Origin: Prostheceraeus crozeri
Taxonomy: Eukaryota > Platyhelminthes > Polycladida > Euryleptidae
Reading direction: 5' to 3'
DNA length: 64,000 bases
NCBI GenBank assembly: GCA_907163375.1
Contig: CAJQUW010009316.1
Location: forward strand, 1 to 64,000
The translations under genes were made by a program, and so were the position numbers. Shown here one piece after another: positions 1 to 10,600 of this stretch. The stretch's first letter is position 1, and each line of letters begins with the position of its first letter. The notes below the pieces were generated by a model, which saw only the letters and a program-made list of their open reading frames with translations, had not been told where the DNA came from and searched no databases.

Positions 1-75
1 TCGTGCATGATTAAGCCTTAGGGGCGAAACGTCGCACACGCAATAATAATCGCTTGGAAGTACCCGAAGAATCTT
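1..75 (+). repeat. Penelope-like element end with degenerate hammerhead-like motif
   Basis: The segment reads GTGCATGATTAAG, a short stem, CGAAA and then TCGCAC. The same layout occurs on the minus strand at 32812-32850, where it sits directly downstream of a GIY-YIG-bearing PLE fragment. Similarity continues into a following AATAA..CGC..T..AGT.CCCG stretch, so this is shared descent and not a chance stem. PLE termini are known to carry hammerhead ribozymes. Here the box that should read CUGANGA is changed, so self-cleavage is doubtful. The element continues to the left of the window. Confidence 0.45.
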
Positions 76-699
76 TTCTTTTGAACCCTTTATAAGATCA
101 GGTTATCTTATGCTATAGAGTGATATTGATAACAAGACATATTTTTACATTTTTGTCAGTCTTTGTCGTCTATTCCCTAAAGAACTGCTACGATGGGTCC
201 ACGTGAAAAGCCATGGATGTCTCATTTTCTACAGCATAACTGCTCATTACAGAGAGGTGGGACGCTTTTAGATAGAGACTTTGAACGATACAAAAGTTGA
301 AAACTACGAGTAAGTTCAAGAAAGAAATTTCAGTAGTTATGCCTTGGTACAAAAGAGGAAAGAAATAAGGTAAGAATCCATGGAATGTTGTTTATGAAGT
401 ATTAGGAAAGCGCACTCAAAATCCCTTGAAATCTCTGCAGGCAACAAACCGTATAGTATTGACGTGAAGATATTAATCAAGTTTTTAGTCAAGCATTCCA
501 AATCAGTGATTCGACGTCCTTTCAAGTGACTGAAGACAGCGAATAGTGGTGCCCATTGATTGAAATTGAATATGAGCTCGATAAACTCAAATTGTTTAAA
601 GCTTTGGCTTTGAATCGGATCATCTGATTGAGTCTACAAGATTGAAGTATCATAATCGCAGAAGCACCCTATATGCAATATAATTAACTCGAGCCTGCT

Positions 700-1960
700 T
701 GAGCGCAAGGCACGGGTCCTTTTCAAACAGTTTCTGCAATTTCAAAGATTTCACCACCAAAGTCCAACCAGCTACGTCCGATAAGTCTCCTCAGGGTTCC
801 GCAAGATTTTGGAAAATTCTCTTTTTGGATGCATTGAAGCTGAGATTCTTGTCGCATTTTCCTGTTACTCAGTGCGCATATAAACCAAAATCCAGGACAA
901 CAGCTATCACTTCATGATCATGTCATCAAACAACTGGACAAATCAGGTGTAAAATCATGCATATTGCTGAGCTAGAATCCTACAAGAGCTTCTTTCTATT
1001 CTGTCCCACATGATAGTATCCTGCCCAAGTTATACAGCCTGCTGAATTTACTGTCAGGTTTTCTGAAGTAGCTAAAGAATTACTTGAATGATAGATTTCA
1101 ATCTGTTCGGATAAAGAATGTTCTCAGTAGCTTTTCACGAGTTTCAAGCGGAGTACCACAAGTTTCCTTGCTTGGTCCATATCTATTCGTGTCTTACTGC
1201 TGCGACATGCTCCCGAAATTTAGAGATAGTCCAATATACGGTTCTTCTTCAGCATGCCGGCGACGTTTTGTAAAGTGATTGATTACAATTGAACAGAACA
1301 TGTCAACAAATCAGATTCAAAGCACTGTTAAAAAAATTGAATTCAGTAGCGTATGCGATCGGGTCTCGAACAACAGGTTGGATGATTATGTCAAAAACTA
1401 GTGCCATGGTTTCCAACAAGAAAATGCTGTTCTCAAACTTTCTTTGCCATTTTCTGTAGTGCCGCAAGTGAAGCTGTGAGGGTCTACGTGGTCATCAAAC
1501 CTTTCCTGGAGTCACCATTTTCAAAATCAGTGGACTCGCTGCTCAAAACGCCTTTATCCACTTCAATCGTGTCCTTAAACCCTTTATTTCACATGATGAT
1601 TTATGGCTGCTGTAAGGCGAATCGGTATTAGAAAGTGCATTTCTTTACTGTACTCCATTACTTGAATATTTGAACTATAGATGCCAACAATTCGTCAAGC
1701 GTACTTTTAACCATGTTCGCCGAATAATTTATGGAAACAACTGCTGATGTACTCATTCAGATGGTGACTTTTTTCGGAGATACTCTATTTTCTATAAAGA
1801 AACTCCTCCTTGCCGCGACTCAACCAACATGTTCTCTTAACCACTCGATTCAATCAATTGGTAATCGCACTTTCTCAGTTCCTTTTTCCCCGCACGGAAA
1901 GACGACGAACTTATTTTATTGTTGTGAAAATGCCTTGGTTTGACATGATTATGTTGAGTT
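700..1960 (+). mobile_element. Decayed LINE (non-LTR retrotransposon) reverse transcriptase relic
   Basis: Fragments of a LINE reverse transcriptase appear in order on the plus strand. At about 975-1100 the reading is FYSVPHDSILPKL followed by NYLNDRFQSVR, the usual stretch before the catalytic palm. At about 1140-1200 SSGVPQVSLLGPYLFVSY matches the SGVPQGS-LGPLLF motif. At about 1640-1950 LLEY, FVKRTFNHVRRIIYG and NRTFSVPF resemble the C-terminal thumb and tail. Stops and frame changes separate the pieces and no FADD catalytic box can be read, so it is inactive. The motif style suits a Jockey/CR1/L2-type clade, but the clade is not resolved. Confidence 0.6.
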
Positions 1961-2189
1961 GGAAAGAACCAAGTTTTGTTCTATATTCAAAATATATAAA
2001 ATATAAAATGTGCGATATATTTCGAGCAGCACCTGCTGATCATCTTCAGGCAAGTGAATCATTCAAAGTAACTCAAAAAGTTTTCAAACATGGTAATGTA
2101 TAAACATAGAAATGATAGGTATAGGCGACAGATGGTACTGAGTTACCTTGTACCAGTAGCTAGAGCAATTTGATAGCTTTGATCTGACT

Positions 2190-2957
2190 GAGATAGAACA
2201 ATTGAAAGAGCTAGTATTGGGTCACAATTTAGCAGTAGTAGATTGAAATAACTCTAACCTGACTAGAAACACACACAAAGAAAAAACAAATCAAATGAAA
2301 AGGAAATCACTAAACTGCTCAAGTTCACTCCTGTTGTTAATTTGAGGTTTTAATTGTTTGATGTAGTAAGCTTCACGAAGACGTAAATTTGTTTTGTCAT
2401 TATCATGTGCTAGTATTTCAGTTTGAAAGATGTTCGTGTGGTTCCTACGATTCGGGGTATGAAAAACTAAATCATTACGTCAACAATTGAAACAAATACA
2501 AACTAGTCCAACATGCTCACTGCAAAATTGCCCTGTAAAGAACAATTCTATTTGCCACAGGAAGAATGTCATCTAACTGTCATCAACTAACATGTGAAAA
2601 GTGTCAGAAAAAGTACATAGGAAGCACGATACTCACTCTACACGTTAGATGTAACGAACACATAACTAAGAAAGACTCATCCATGAACAAACATCTCAAC
2701 TTATGCCACACGAACATCTTTCAAACTGAAATACTAGCACATGATAATGACAAAACAAATTTACGTCTTCGTGAAGCTTACTACATCAAACAATTAAAAC
2801 CTCAAATTAACAACAGGAGTGAACTAGAGCAGTTTAGTGATTTCCTTTTCATTTGATTTTAGTTTTTCTTTGTGTGTGTTTCTAGTCAGGTAAGACTTAT
2901 TCCATTCTACTACTGCTAAGTTGTGACCCAGTACTACCTGTTTCAATTGTTCTATGA
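2190..2957. mobile_element. Penelope-like element foldback: inverted copies of the 3' end
   Basis: The stretch at about 2190-2442 is the reverse complement of about 2703-2957, so the last part of the coding region and the 3' tail of one PLE are present twice, head to head, around a spacer of roughly 260 bases that holds the start of the GIY-YIG domain. Inverted or tandem partial copies are a hallmark of PLE insertion. The tail ends in a stretch like TGACCCAGTACTACCTG that recurs near 31995-32020, so both belong to one family. Arm identity is high but not perfect. Confidence 0.75.
2566..2856 (+). pseudogene. PLE C-terminal GIY-YIG endonuclease fragment
   Basis: The open frame of 96 codons encodes the C-terminal endonuclease domain of a Penelope-like element. 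It has CEKCQKKYIGST (a variant of the GIY/YIG pair preceded by a CxxC knuckle), then LHVRCNEH with the conserved Arg and His, then LREAYYIKQLKPQINNR, where the Glu-Ala-Tyr-Ile region and the terminal Lys-Pro-x-Ile-Asn-Asn match the family end. The reverse transcriptase part is absent, so this is a 5'-truncated copy. In an intact element this domain nicks the target DNA to prime reverse transcription. The ATG is merely the first in frame and is probably not a real start. Confidence 0.7.
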
Positions 2958-2973
2958 ATGAGCCATTCAGAAA

Positions 2974-3370
2974 ATGTGTCTGATAAATTTCGCACCCTTT
3001 TTATATGGACCTTTTTTACCTTTAATACGACCATTTTGCTTTACAGTGCAACTTATCAGGTTTGCTAGAATATGTTCAAATACATTCGCCTTAATATCTA
3101 TAGATAACGGTCTTCTCAATGTTTTCAAGAATAGTGGTTGTAAAGCTAATCCACTTCTGAATGTTCTTCAAGCAACGGAGGGAAAACCACGATTGACCGG
3201 TGTAGTCGTCTTTAATTCAGCGACAAGTTTCGACCGGTGTTTCGGTCCTGTTCACGCAACTTCTGAATGTCTACAAGTCTGGTTGTTTTTCATCTTGCCA
3301 AATATCTTCCACATTGGAATGATTGGTCATCGTCAAGTTGTCAAATATACTATGCCAAATTTTCGTTTTT
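2974..3370 (-). repeat. PLE-type tail with hammerhead-like core (about 3190-3270)
   Basis: Read on the minus strand, about 3270-3190 gives GGACCGAAACACCGGTCGAA, then ACTTGTCGCTGAAT and AAAGACGACTACACCGG. Short complementary blocks (ACCGG/CCGGT) flank GAAA cores in the way PLE terminal hammerheads do. It probably marks the end of a second, minus-strand PLE fragment whose coding part is missing. The plus-strand open frame over the same bases has no recognisable protein and is treated as chance. Confidence 0.35.
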
Positions 3371-3430
3371 AGTATATTAACATAAAAAGCTATTGTTTTT
3401 AGTATATTAACATAAAAAGCTATTATTTGC
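3371..3430. repeat. Two-copy 30-bp tandem repeat beside the mariner insertion
   Basis: A 30-base unit (starting AGTATATTAACATAAAAAGC) is present twice in direct tandem, ending four bases before the TA target of the mariner element. Confidence 0.85.
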
Positions 3431-3500
3431 TTTTACGAGGGGTGATTGAAAAGTTCGCGGCCCGATATAGAAAAAAGCATATTTCGCATACGATACGTAT

Positions 3501-4363
3501 TTATTTTTCGACATAATCGCCCCTACAATCAACGCACTTAGCCCAACGGTGCTGCAATGCGCGAGTCCCTTGCTCATAGAAGTGTGAGCCTTTGGAGTCC
3601 AGATACTCCTCAACGGCCTCCATGACGTCACTGTTGGATGTGAAGTGTTGACCACTGAGCTCCAATTTCATTTTTGGGAAGAGATGAAAGTCCGATGGTG
3701 CCAGATCAGGAGAATAGGGTGGATGGGAAATGATGTCAAACCCACAACCTTGGATGGCAGACATGGCGGTAGCGGAGGCGTGAGCAGGCGCATTGTCTTG
3801 ATGGAATAGCATGCCTTTCGTGAGCTTCCCTCTCCGCTTGATCTTGATCTGCACTCGTAACTGCTGCAACAAATGAGCGTAGTTGGTAATTGTCCGACCA
3901 GTCTCTAGGATGTCCAACAACAAAACTCCCTTCGAATCCCAAAAAATGGAGGCCATGACCTTTCCCGCGGACCTGGTGACCTTGGGTTTCCGCGGAGTTG
4001 GTGATCCTGGGTGCTTCCATTGTTTCGATTGTTCTTTCGACTCTGGCTGATAGTGGTGAACCCAAGCCTCATCCATCGTAATGAACCGGTCCATGAAATT
4101 TTCAGGATCTCTTACGAACAGCGCCAGGTTGTCCCTTGAGATGAGAAAGCGGGCTCGTTTGTTCTCTGGTGTGAGCAGTCGTGGCACCCATCGAGCGGAA
4201 ACTTTGTTCATGCCAAGTTCATGATGGATGAAGTTATGGACACGCTCTTGTGAAATCTTCAGTTCGAAAGCAATCTTTCGCTCGGTTGTACGGCGATCAT
4301 CAAGAATAATCTTTTGAACATGATCGATCACATCTTCTGTGCTCAATGTCACTGGTCTTCCAC
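3501..4363 (-). pseudogene. Mariner transposase, catalytic part (split gene, C-terminal piece)
   Basis: About 287 codons encode the second helix-turn-helix and the catalytic domain. ARWVPRLLTPENK is the linker typical of mariner. The catalytic triad is visible: MDEAWVHHY, then LFHQDNAPAHAS, then YSPDLAPSD, with exactly 34 residues between the second and third Asp (DD34D). The frame runs to a stop at 3501 without a break. At its upstream edge (4364-4367) it meets the AACG target duplication of the nested element, after which the N-terminal piece resumes at 7317-7493. The enzyme would cut and paste mariner DNA at TA sites, but the split gene cannot encode it in one frame as it stands. Confidence 0.9.
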
Positions 4364-4861
4364 AACGCTACCGTCGGCAGCAAAAACAACGTATCAGCAA
4401 AATTTAAGATTTTCAGTAGAGGCATTTAAAGTTTCAGACCTTACATGTTATATAACTTTTGATTGGAAAATCCGATTTTCAAAATTCTTTATTCATGGAA
4501 ATCGTCATCATCTATTTAAAATGATCGTATAAAAATTAACACTGTTTTTGTTGCACTAATATCCACTTTAATCACAAATGTATTTTTGCGGACTGTGTCA
4601 AAGCACACATACCATACTTCGGCAGCAAGAACAACGTATTTCGTTTCACGTGAAATTTTAATTTCTAAGTCAATCTGCTAAAACAACGTATTTCGTGTTA
4701 AGTGTGGAAATTCTAAAGTTCTATAATTTTGCAGGATGTGAATGGGCCTACAATGTATCTTATTTCTACATTATCATTGCAGCTTCCATCTTCCCACTGA
4801 TTTTGATTATCATAAGCATACACGTGCAATAATCAAATAAGCAAAGAGACAATTTGTTTGA

Positions 4862-5490
4862 TTACATCATAAAGATGATTTGATTGATTCCAAAGATCAA
4901 CGCTTGACTTTTATGACATGCAAATAAGGCAAGTTTAAAGAGTTCTTCATTCCCTACTAGTAGGCCTACTGAACGAGATCCAATGGATTTTTGATGCATC
5001 GATTGGATTTCGACTGGTTCATGTTCTGAACATCTCTTTCGTGTATTGGAAAATTCTTTCACCAGACAGGGTACAAAAATGTTTAAGCGATGAAAGTCTT
5101 CCTCAGATAGGTCTCGAGTCTCTAGCTTCTTCCGAGAGGAGTAGAAGAGCCTCTTTAAATCACAAAAGTCCCAGATGTCTTCCGTTTTTCTGATTTTTTC
5201 TCCAATACTGGCATGCACACTGTCATATGGCATGAAAATGTGTCCCTCTTCCAAGTATTAGATTGCAAGGGCTTTCGCACGAATTCTTGAATCATTTGCT
5301 AAACGAATTAATTCGCAAAAGAGGAGTTGACTTTATTCTGAGCGTTGCAATTATCAGTACAGTTAACAGAATGATGTCTTCGTAATCTCGGCAGCAAATC
5401 ATTATACTGTATAATGAATGTGTAAGGATGCGAGTGGCAGAATGTGCCACTCGTATATTTCACGAAAATCGCACGAACCCGAAAACTCAA
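4862..5490 (-). pseudogene. Transposase remnant with DNCxxQNK and GHxxMxxDSxH motifs
   Basis: Two minus-strand frames carry ordered motifs. 5490-5308 encodes a stretch ending CTDNCNAQNKVNSS, like the (S)DNCxxQNKN motif that holds a catalytic Asp in a widespread but poorly named group of invertebrate transposase-like proteins. 5254-4862 begins MEEGHIFMPYDSVHASIGEK and continues DIWDFCDLKRLFYSSRKK, like the group's GHxxMxxDSxHxxIE motif with a later Asp. A stop and frame change separate the two, and no N-terminal domain was found, so it is inactive. The link to Sola is from recalled family features and the 4-bp duplication, not from a search. Confidence 0.5.
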
Positions 5491-6074
5491 TGAAACGGCG
5501 ATGATGAAGTCAGTAAAAGCTCAATGTCGTTTCATGAAATAAACGAGTGCCACATGCTGTACACTCCGTCTAGATCGAATCTAGCCGTTTTTTTAACTGG
5601 CACATGCATTTTTCACAGTGCCATTTTTGTTGTTTGGTTTTAATTTCTCCGCAAGCACGGTGTTTGGATGGGGAAATTCGCTGGCACATTTTTGGTAATG
5701 CTTATGTGTCTATTCCATCATGTTTTGTAGTTTTTATTGTGTATTTTAGAAATAGAATTCTAGTGGCGGTGCTAAATTCACTTCACCGCCATAACGAACT
5801 ATCGGCTAGCACCTAGCGATTTCTGCCAAGCAAGAAGCAATTCCTTCAAAGTGTTGAATTGCTCATGCTGGCACACTCTTAATGTATCGATCTGTGAGAT
5901 TTATCTTCATGTTGGCCAACTATCTGTCTACTTTCTGACAATCTAGTATCAGTTTAGAGAATAGGCATGGCCTCGATGCAGTGATTCATGGTCCTATTAA
6001 GTTGATCAACGGCAGTTCAGTCTGTCGTTGTGTCAGTCAGTGCTTTAAACAAGCTGTAGGCTTCTAAGACGTAC

Positions 6075-6890
6075 CAGGGATGTGGAGTCGGAGTCCCGGA
6101 GTCCTATCATTTTTGCTGGAGTCGGAGTCCTATCAAATGATAGGACTCCAGACTCCGGTCTACAACTAGACCCGAAATAATATAATACAAACAAATCATT
6201 TGTTCTCGTGCATAGCTGTCATTGTCTTGATGTCAGCTTTCTCCGTCAAACAAAAGTGCAGAAACAGCAGTGCATACAAAGCTTATAATAGTTGAGGGAA
6301 TGAACAGTGATAGTGAAAAAAAGGATTGTCTCTTCACTCGGTGATTTAGAGAAGACAAGCCTTCCTAGCCTCGATCACACATACGCGCCTAAGGTCACAT
6401 CAGAGACAAAAATGAAATACTGGTTTGTTTGAGAACATTGCATCTTACCCTCACGTTAATCGTGTGTGATGGCTCCTCTAAAGCGGATATTAAAATTGAA
6501 AGTGTACTCATATTTTCGTACCTTCTGTAATTTTCGTATGTGCTGCGTCTACCGACACTCAGTAGACCATTGAATAAAGATTATTATTATTATCATTTTT
6601 TGGAGAAGGATGGGGATTTTCGTGCCTGATAGAGACTGGAGAAAAACCTTGTGAAGCAAACATCAAGAAGATGGGAGGAGCCGAGTCGCATGCTTCCAAC
6701 TTAAACCGACATTTGATCAACTTTCATCGAAAATGATTGATAATTGATGCAATTATCACTAAATATCGATTCAGGCAAGCCTATAATGATTTGTGATGTA
6801 GGCTGCCAGTTAATCTTTCAAAAAACGAAGCTTATATACTTGCCACCCGGAGTCGGAGTCCTATCAAAATGATAGGACTCCGCATCCCTG
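6075..6890 (+). mobile_element. Non-autonomous hAT element with 8-bp target duplication
   Basis: It begins CAGGGATGTGGAGTCGGAGT and ends with the inverse of CAGGGATGCGGAGTCC. The flanks AGACGTAC (6067-6074) and AGACATAC (6891-6898) differ by one base and give the 8-bp duplication expected of hAT. Both ends are packed with GGAGTC and CTATCA(T) words in direct and inverted order. A BED-finger relic at 6602-6735 shows descent from a coding hAT by internal deletion. It sits inside the 4-bp-duplication transposon at 4368-7312. Confidence 0.88.
6602..6735 (+). pseudogene. BED zinc-finger remnant of a hAT transposase
   Basis: The plus-strand reading includes WGFSCLIETGEKPCEANIKK followed by SHASNLNRHLINFH, matching a BED-type zinc finger (Cys pair, then SNL-RHL-x-x-H), the DNA-binding domain at the N-terminus of hAT transposases. 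A stop follows two residues later, and nothing of the catalytic domain or the dimerisation tail remains before the element's right end. One cysteine of the usual first pair appears to be lost. Confidence 0.6.
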
Positions 6891-7316
6891 AGACATACAC
6901 AGAATCTCTAATCGATAGTTTCAGTACAAGTATAAAGCAATTTTATTGATTATGCAGTACTTTACTGTCAATTTGAACTTCTTACTTTGAGCTATTTCAC
7001 TCTTTTGCGTTATTTTACCTGCCATTATTCAGCAACCTCATTTGAAATGATGGCGAGAAAAACAGCGTATCATACCCATCTTTTTGGATTGCGAGAAAGA
7101 AGAACAGCGTAAAACGAAATACGACTTTATTCCAGTACGGAAAAGATAGTTACTCTGAAATACGTTGTTTCATAATTTTCTATTTCCCTTGGTATTTATG
7201 GTATGAATATAAGCTTTTAATATATAAAAGTTCGAGGTTCAAATAGTCATTTAAACTACTGGCAGCAAAAACAACGTATTTCGAAATACGTTCTTTTTCC
7301 TACCGACGGTAGAACG

Positions 7317-7493
7317 GGGATCATCTTCCAAGCTCTCTCTTCCTTGCTTGAATTCTGAAGCCCACTTCTTGACTGTGGTGTAGGACGGAGCTTTCTCACC
7401 AAGTGTTCCAACCATATCATCATGAATCTCCTTTGGTGTGAGACCTTTCAAGCCGAGATAACGAATGACAGCTCGATTTGAAACGTGATCCAT
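7317..7493 (-). pseudogene. Mariner transposase, N-terminal DNA-binding part (split gene)
   Basis: The frame starting at the ATG at 7493 (MDHVSNRAVIRYLGLKGLTP) encodes the first helix-turn-helix that binds the terminal repeats, followed by TVKKWASEFKQGRESLEDDPR, the family's conserved end of the paired-like domain. It halts at the right border of the nested element. When the insert and one AACG copy are disregarded, DDPR is followed directly by CGRPVT of the other piece in frame, which matches the mariner consensus DDPRSGRP. An in-frame ATG four codons further upstream is possible. Confidence 0.88.
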
Positions 7494-7693
7494 CTTACGC
7501 AACACTTATCTGACTAACTGACTGATAAGTTAGTAACTGAAGTTAAGTAGCTGCGTTTACCAACAGTTCACCGGATCGACTGATCACTCGTCATGCGCCG
7601 TCAGCACATTCCATTGTATCAATCCACATGTGCATAATGGCCTGGCTTTAAGCTTTCTATGTCAGGCCGCGAACTTATCAATCACCCCTCGTA

Positions 7694-8289
7694 TATGTTT
7701 TCACTTCTCCTTAAATTTATGTCTCGGCTAGTGTTTATATAGGATATGTATTATGCATCATACTCTATATCAGGGCAAGGATATCTGTGTTTTAGGTATT
7801 TATTGTATATTAGCGCAGTGTACTTTCAACAATCAAGCCCAGGAATTTTCATCAGGGTGTTTGTGAGAGTTTCTATTCTTCTGCTAGAATAATTTTTTAA
7901 ACTTGTCTGTCCTGTTTTACTTTAATAAGTGTTCTGTTGTAGGTCAGTTATAATTTCAGACTCCGACATTTTATTTTTTCTTGTCACTAAACAATCTTTG
8001 GAGACTCACGATCAATGCTGGCGGGCTATATGCGTTTCTAATATCAATCGTTTTCATTTAAGAAAAGTGAAAACAGATCTACTCATCCATGTTCAATGTT
8101 GCACGCTAAACATACCGGCCCATTCATTGACGTGGCGAACAGAGTAATACGAGACAGACAGATCCTGTCATTAGTAAACATATATGGGTAGAACGTTTCA
8201 GCTTAACTCTGTCTGCAAATTTCAAACCATGCCATACAGCAAAAGGTTCAATTGAAAGAAATAGGGCAACATTAGTATGCAGAGAGAAT
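7694..8289. other. Intergenic, nothing recognised
   Basis: AT-rich DNA between the mariner and a short GC-rich palindromic patch. No coding, RNA or repeat signal was recognised. Confidence 0.5.
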
Positions 8290-8299
8290 ATTTTTAGTT

Positions 8300-8362
8300 G
8301 GACTGTGCGCGGTCCACCGGTTCTCTTGCGAGGGCCGGTTTTGGCCCGGTGCACCGAAACGT
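8300..8362. repeat. Short GC-rich palindromic patch
   Basis: GGTCCACCGG and GGCCCGGTGCACC words form an imperfect stem in otherwise AT-rich DNA. The style resembles the CCGGCC-rich hAT-like ends at 29135-30275, but no terminus or target duplication is visible. Confidence 0.35.
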
Positions 8363-8699
8363 TCGAATTTTGATCGAACAATATTTAGTTAGTTATGAAC
8401 AGTGTGCATCATCGAAGTTTGAAATTGAGCTTATAAGTCCGAAATTATAGCTTATTTATAATTCATAAAATCAAAAATGTAGTTAAGTTTGAGATGTATT
8501 TAAATCAACATAATTGCATGGCAGTTATCGTTCAATTGACATGACAGTCATCTCAGTACATAGAGTTGAACATTTCGTAGTCGTGTGGTATAGAACTACG
8601 AGTACTTACTTCTAGAAGCTACTTTCATATCTTCATGCATGTTCTGCTGTCACACCATCCATGTTAAATGAAATAAAAATTATGACTACCACTTGAAAG

Positions 8700-8815
8700 T
8701 ATGTAGTAAACTGACAACTATTCTGTAGAAACCTTCACCAAAAACGATTAATTTTTGGACCTTTCTTGTTCCCAACCATTGCTAACGATCTGGTGGTCAA
8801 TGTAATTTCAAAAAA
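8700..8815 (+). pseudogene. Tiny LINE reverse transcriptase remnant
   Basis: The plus-strand reading GPFLFPTIANDLVVNV (from about 8758) resembles the GPLLFLIYINDLP motif that follows SGVPQGS in LINE reverse transcriptases. It is only some 20 codons long and nothing else is recognisable on either side. It could be chance. Confidence 0.3.
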
Positions 8816-10520
8816 TGTTGAATGAGCTATCGATTCATTTAATTTATATCGTTAATAAAATCATTAACTTATCCTGCCAATAAAATGCTTTGAAAATTAT
8901 GACATATCTCGCACAAATTCCTTTTAGTGACTTGTTCTATGCAGAGCTCGCTGGTCTTTGACTGTATTCGGGAGAAGAACATGCGTATGTCACGGAAGCT
9001 CATCTCTTTGCCATCAATGCAGTAAAGCAAGTAAGCGTATATCTGAAATACAAAACCCAAATTGGAGTCGTATAGGGTTCAATTTCTATTGATATTAGCG
9101 TTCGTCGTTATGTTGGACACGATTGCAAACCGAACAAATTAAACTCGTTTGTTCGTCAGCGCAATGTAAAAGAAATGTCAGTTTAAGAGGACGTCACAGT
9201 AGATCATAGGGTAGAATAGAATAGAATAGAAATCCATATATTTCAAGATACTGAGACCGGCAATTAGCAGAGATTATACGCGATTCTGTGCATGCAGGGC
9301 ATGTATAGCTTTTAACAGGTGTCATTACCTCCAATTGGAATCATCTGCCTGCCTGTCATTGCAGATGATCAATCGACAGCTGTTTATACATCCATGGTAA
9401 ATTATAGAATAAGACAGATAATGATGCTTTCTATCGCATTAAAGAATAAATGCGGAAGATCTGGAGAATATGCACATGCACTTTCAAGTGTATACCATCA
9501 GTCATCTACATTCGCTTTCTTGATTTTTGGCACAAATAAAGGCAAAAATGCGGCGATTAAAATATTTTGCAATTGACTTTCCTTTCTGTTATAAACTAAT
9601 ATCATCAAGTCAATGGAGCTCTAAAATTATATGTGCACTTAAATATTATGAACGTTAATTAAGAAATGTGCCGTCACTTATACTTATATGCGTATTTCAA
9701 AAAATATCATCAAATTGACTTTTTATCATACCGAGTTTTTCTCCAAAAATTTAATTTTTGTGTTACTAAATTTATATGGCATTATCAGACAGGGTCAATT
9801 ATTCTTCAATATATTTCATTTCGAAAAGGTTCGACAATAAAGTTACATCGATTTGCGTTTCTATATGTAAATCGATATTTATGACAAGATTTTATGACTT
9901 AGCTTTCACTGATGATAATGAAACGGAAACGTCACAGTAGGAATAGGAAAGCAAACTTCATTCAAATGAATTATTGCTTTTGAATTTCTGCAGTGGATTG
10001 TCTGGCAGAGACATTGAGGGCAATAAATAAATATAATGTTTAGTTCAACATTTAGATTTATGTCGAATTCGCTACTTCAGTGAATGAAATAAGAACTCTG
10101 GTCATAAAACATGTTGAAGTAACTTGAGGTGCAATGCCGGTTGAATTCAGATGCTGGTATAAGTTATATCATACTGACTGTCTTAAAATTGTGGCACTAG
10201 GATTCTGAGGAAATTAGCACAATTTATCGCATTTCAGAGAAGTGAGAGGCTGTTCATTTACACCATTCATGTGTGTGACATATTTCGTGTGAGAATACAT
10301 TCCGGTGGCAGGAGCACAGAATTAGGTTGCTTAAGCGTGTCACTGTGCTAGAAGTAAAAATTGATTCAAAACGATGGCAAAAAGGAATTCCTAATACCAT
10401 ACAATGATAGGAAAAACAGTCGTGCGTCGCTTGCGGATTGCTGAGAATTCCTTCAAAATTCTCCAATCGCCTTAATTCCTTCAGATTCGAAGAAGTCAGA
10501 TCATTGCGCAAAAGTCTTCT
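8816..10520. other. Intergenic, nothing recognised
   Basis: AT-rich sequence with a short GAATA run near 9211-9230. Small open frames here have no recognisable domains or splice context. Confidence 0.45.
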
Positions 10521-10525
10521 CGATA

Positions 10526-10600
10526 ATGTTGATAATAATAATAATAATAATAGTAATAACTGTATATTTATAGAGCGCCATTACTTGGTGAGCTCATGGC
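10526..10600 (+). repeat. ATA/TAA microsatellite joined to a TTTATAGAGCGCC-type dispersed repeat end
   Basis: A run of ATA triplets (about 10528-10560) is followed by TATTTATAGAGCGCCATTAC. From memory, similar ATAGCGCC-type words next to a trinucleotide run are a common dispersed repeat end in marine invertebrate genomes. The body of the element is not delimited. Confidence 0.4.

Larger units (their letters stand above)
4368..7312 (-). mobile_element. Cut-and-paste DNA transposon with 4-bp target duplication (Sola-like?) inserted in the mariner
   Basis: The ends CTACCGTCGGCAGCAAAAAC at 4368 and the inverse of CTACCGTCGGTAGGAAAAAG at 7312 form terminal inverted repeats flanked by AACG (4364-4367 and 7313-7316). 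Related words (CAGCAAAAACAACGTATTTC or its inverse) recur inside both ends near 4623, 4677, 7060, 7100, 7157 and 7261, probably transposase binding sites. The minus strand has DDE-transposase-like pieces at 4862-5490. A 4-bp duplication fits Sola2, Academ, Ginger or Chapaev; the coding motifs lean towards a Sola-like family, but this is a guess. It is itself interrupted by a hAT element at 6075-6890. Confidence 0.8.
3436..7691 (-). mobile_element. Mariner transposon (Tc1/mariner, DD34D), split by a nested insertion
   Basis: The terminal inverted repeats CGAGGGGTGATTGA..AAGTTCGCGGCC at 3436 and its inverse ending at 7691 are flanked by TA at 3434-3435 and 7692-7693, the standard mariner target duplication. 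Subtracting the 2945-base insertion at 4368-7312 and one copy of its 4-bp duplication leaves about 1307 bases, the normal mariner length. The transposase lies on the minus strand. Apart from the nested element it seems well preserved, so this mariner was young when it was hit. Confidence 0.92.

Noticed and set aside
2974-3372. Plus-strand open frame of 132 codons
   Set aside because: It overlaps a PLE-type tail read on the other strand, has no domain, and its first codons lie in AT-rich filler.
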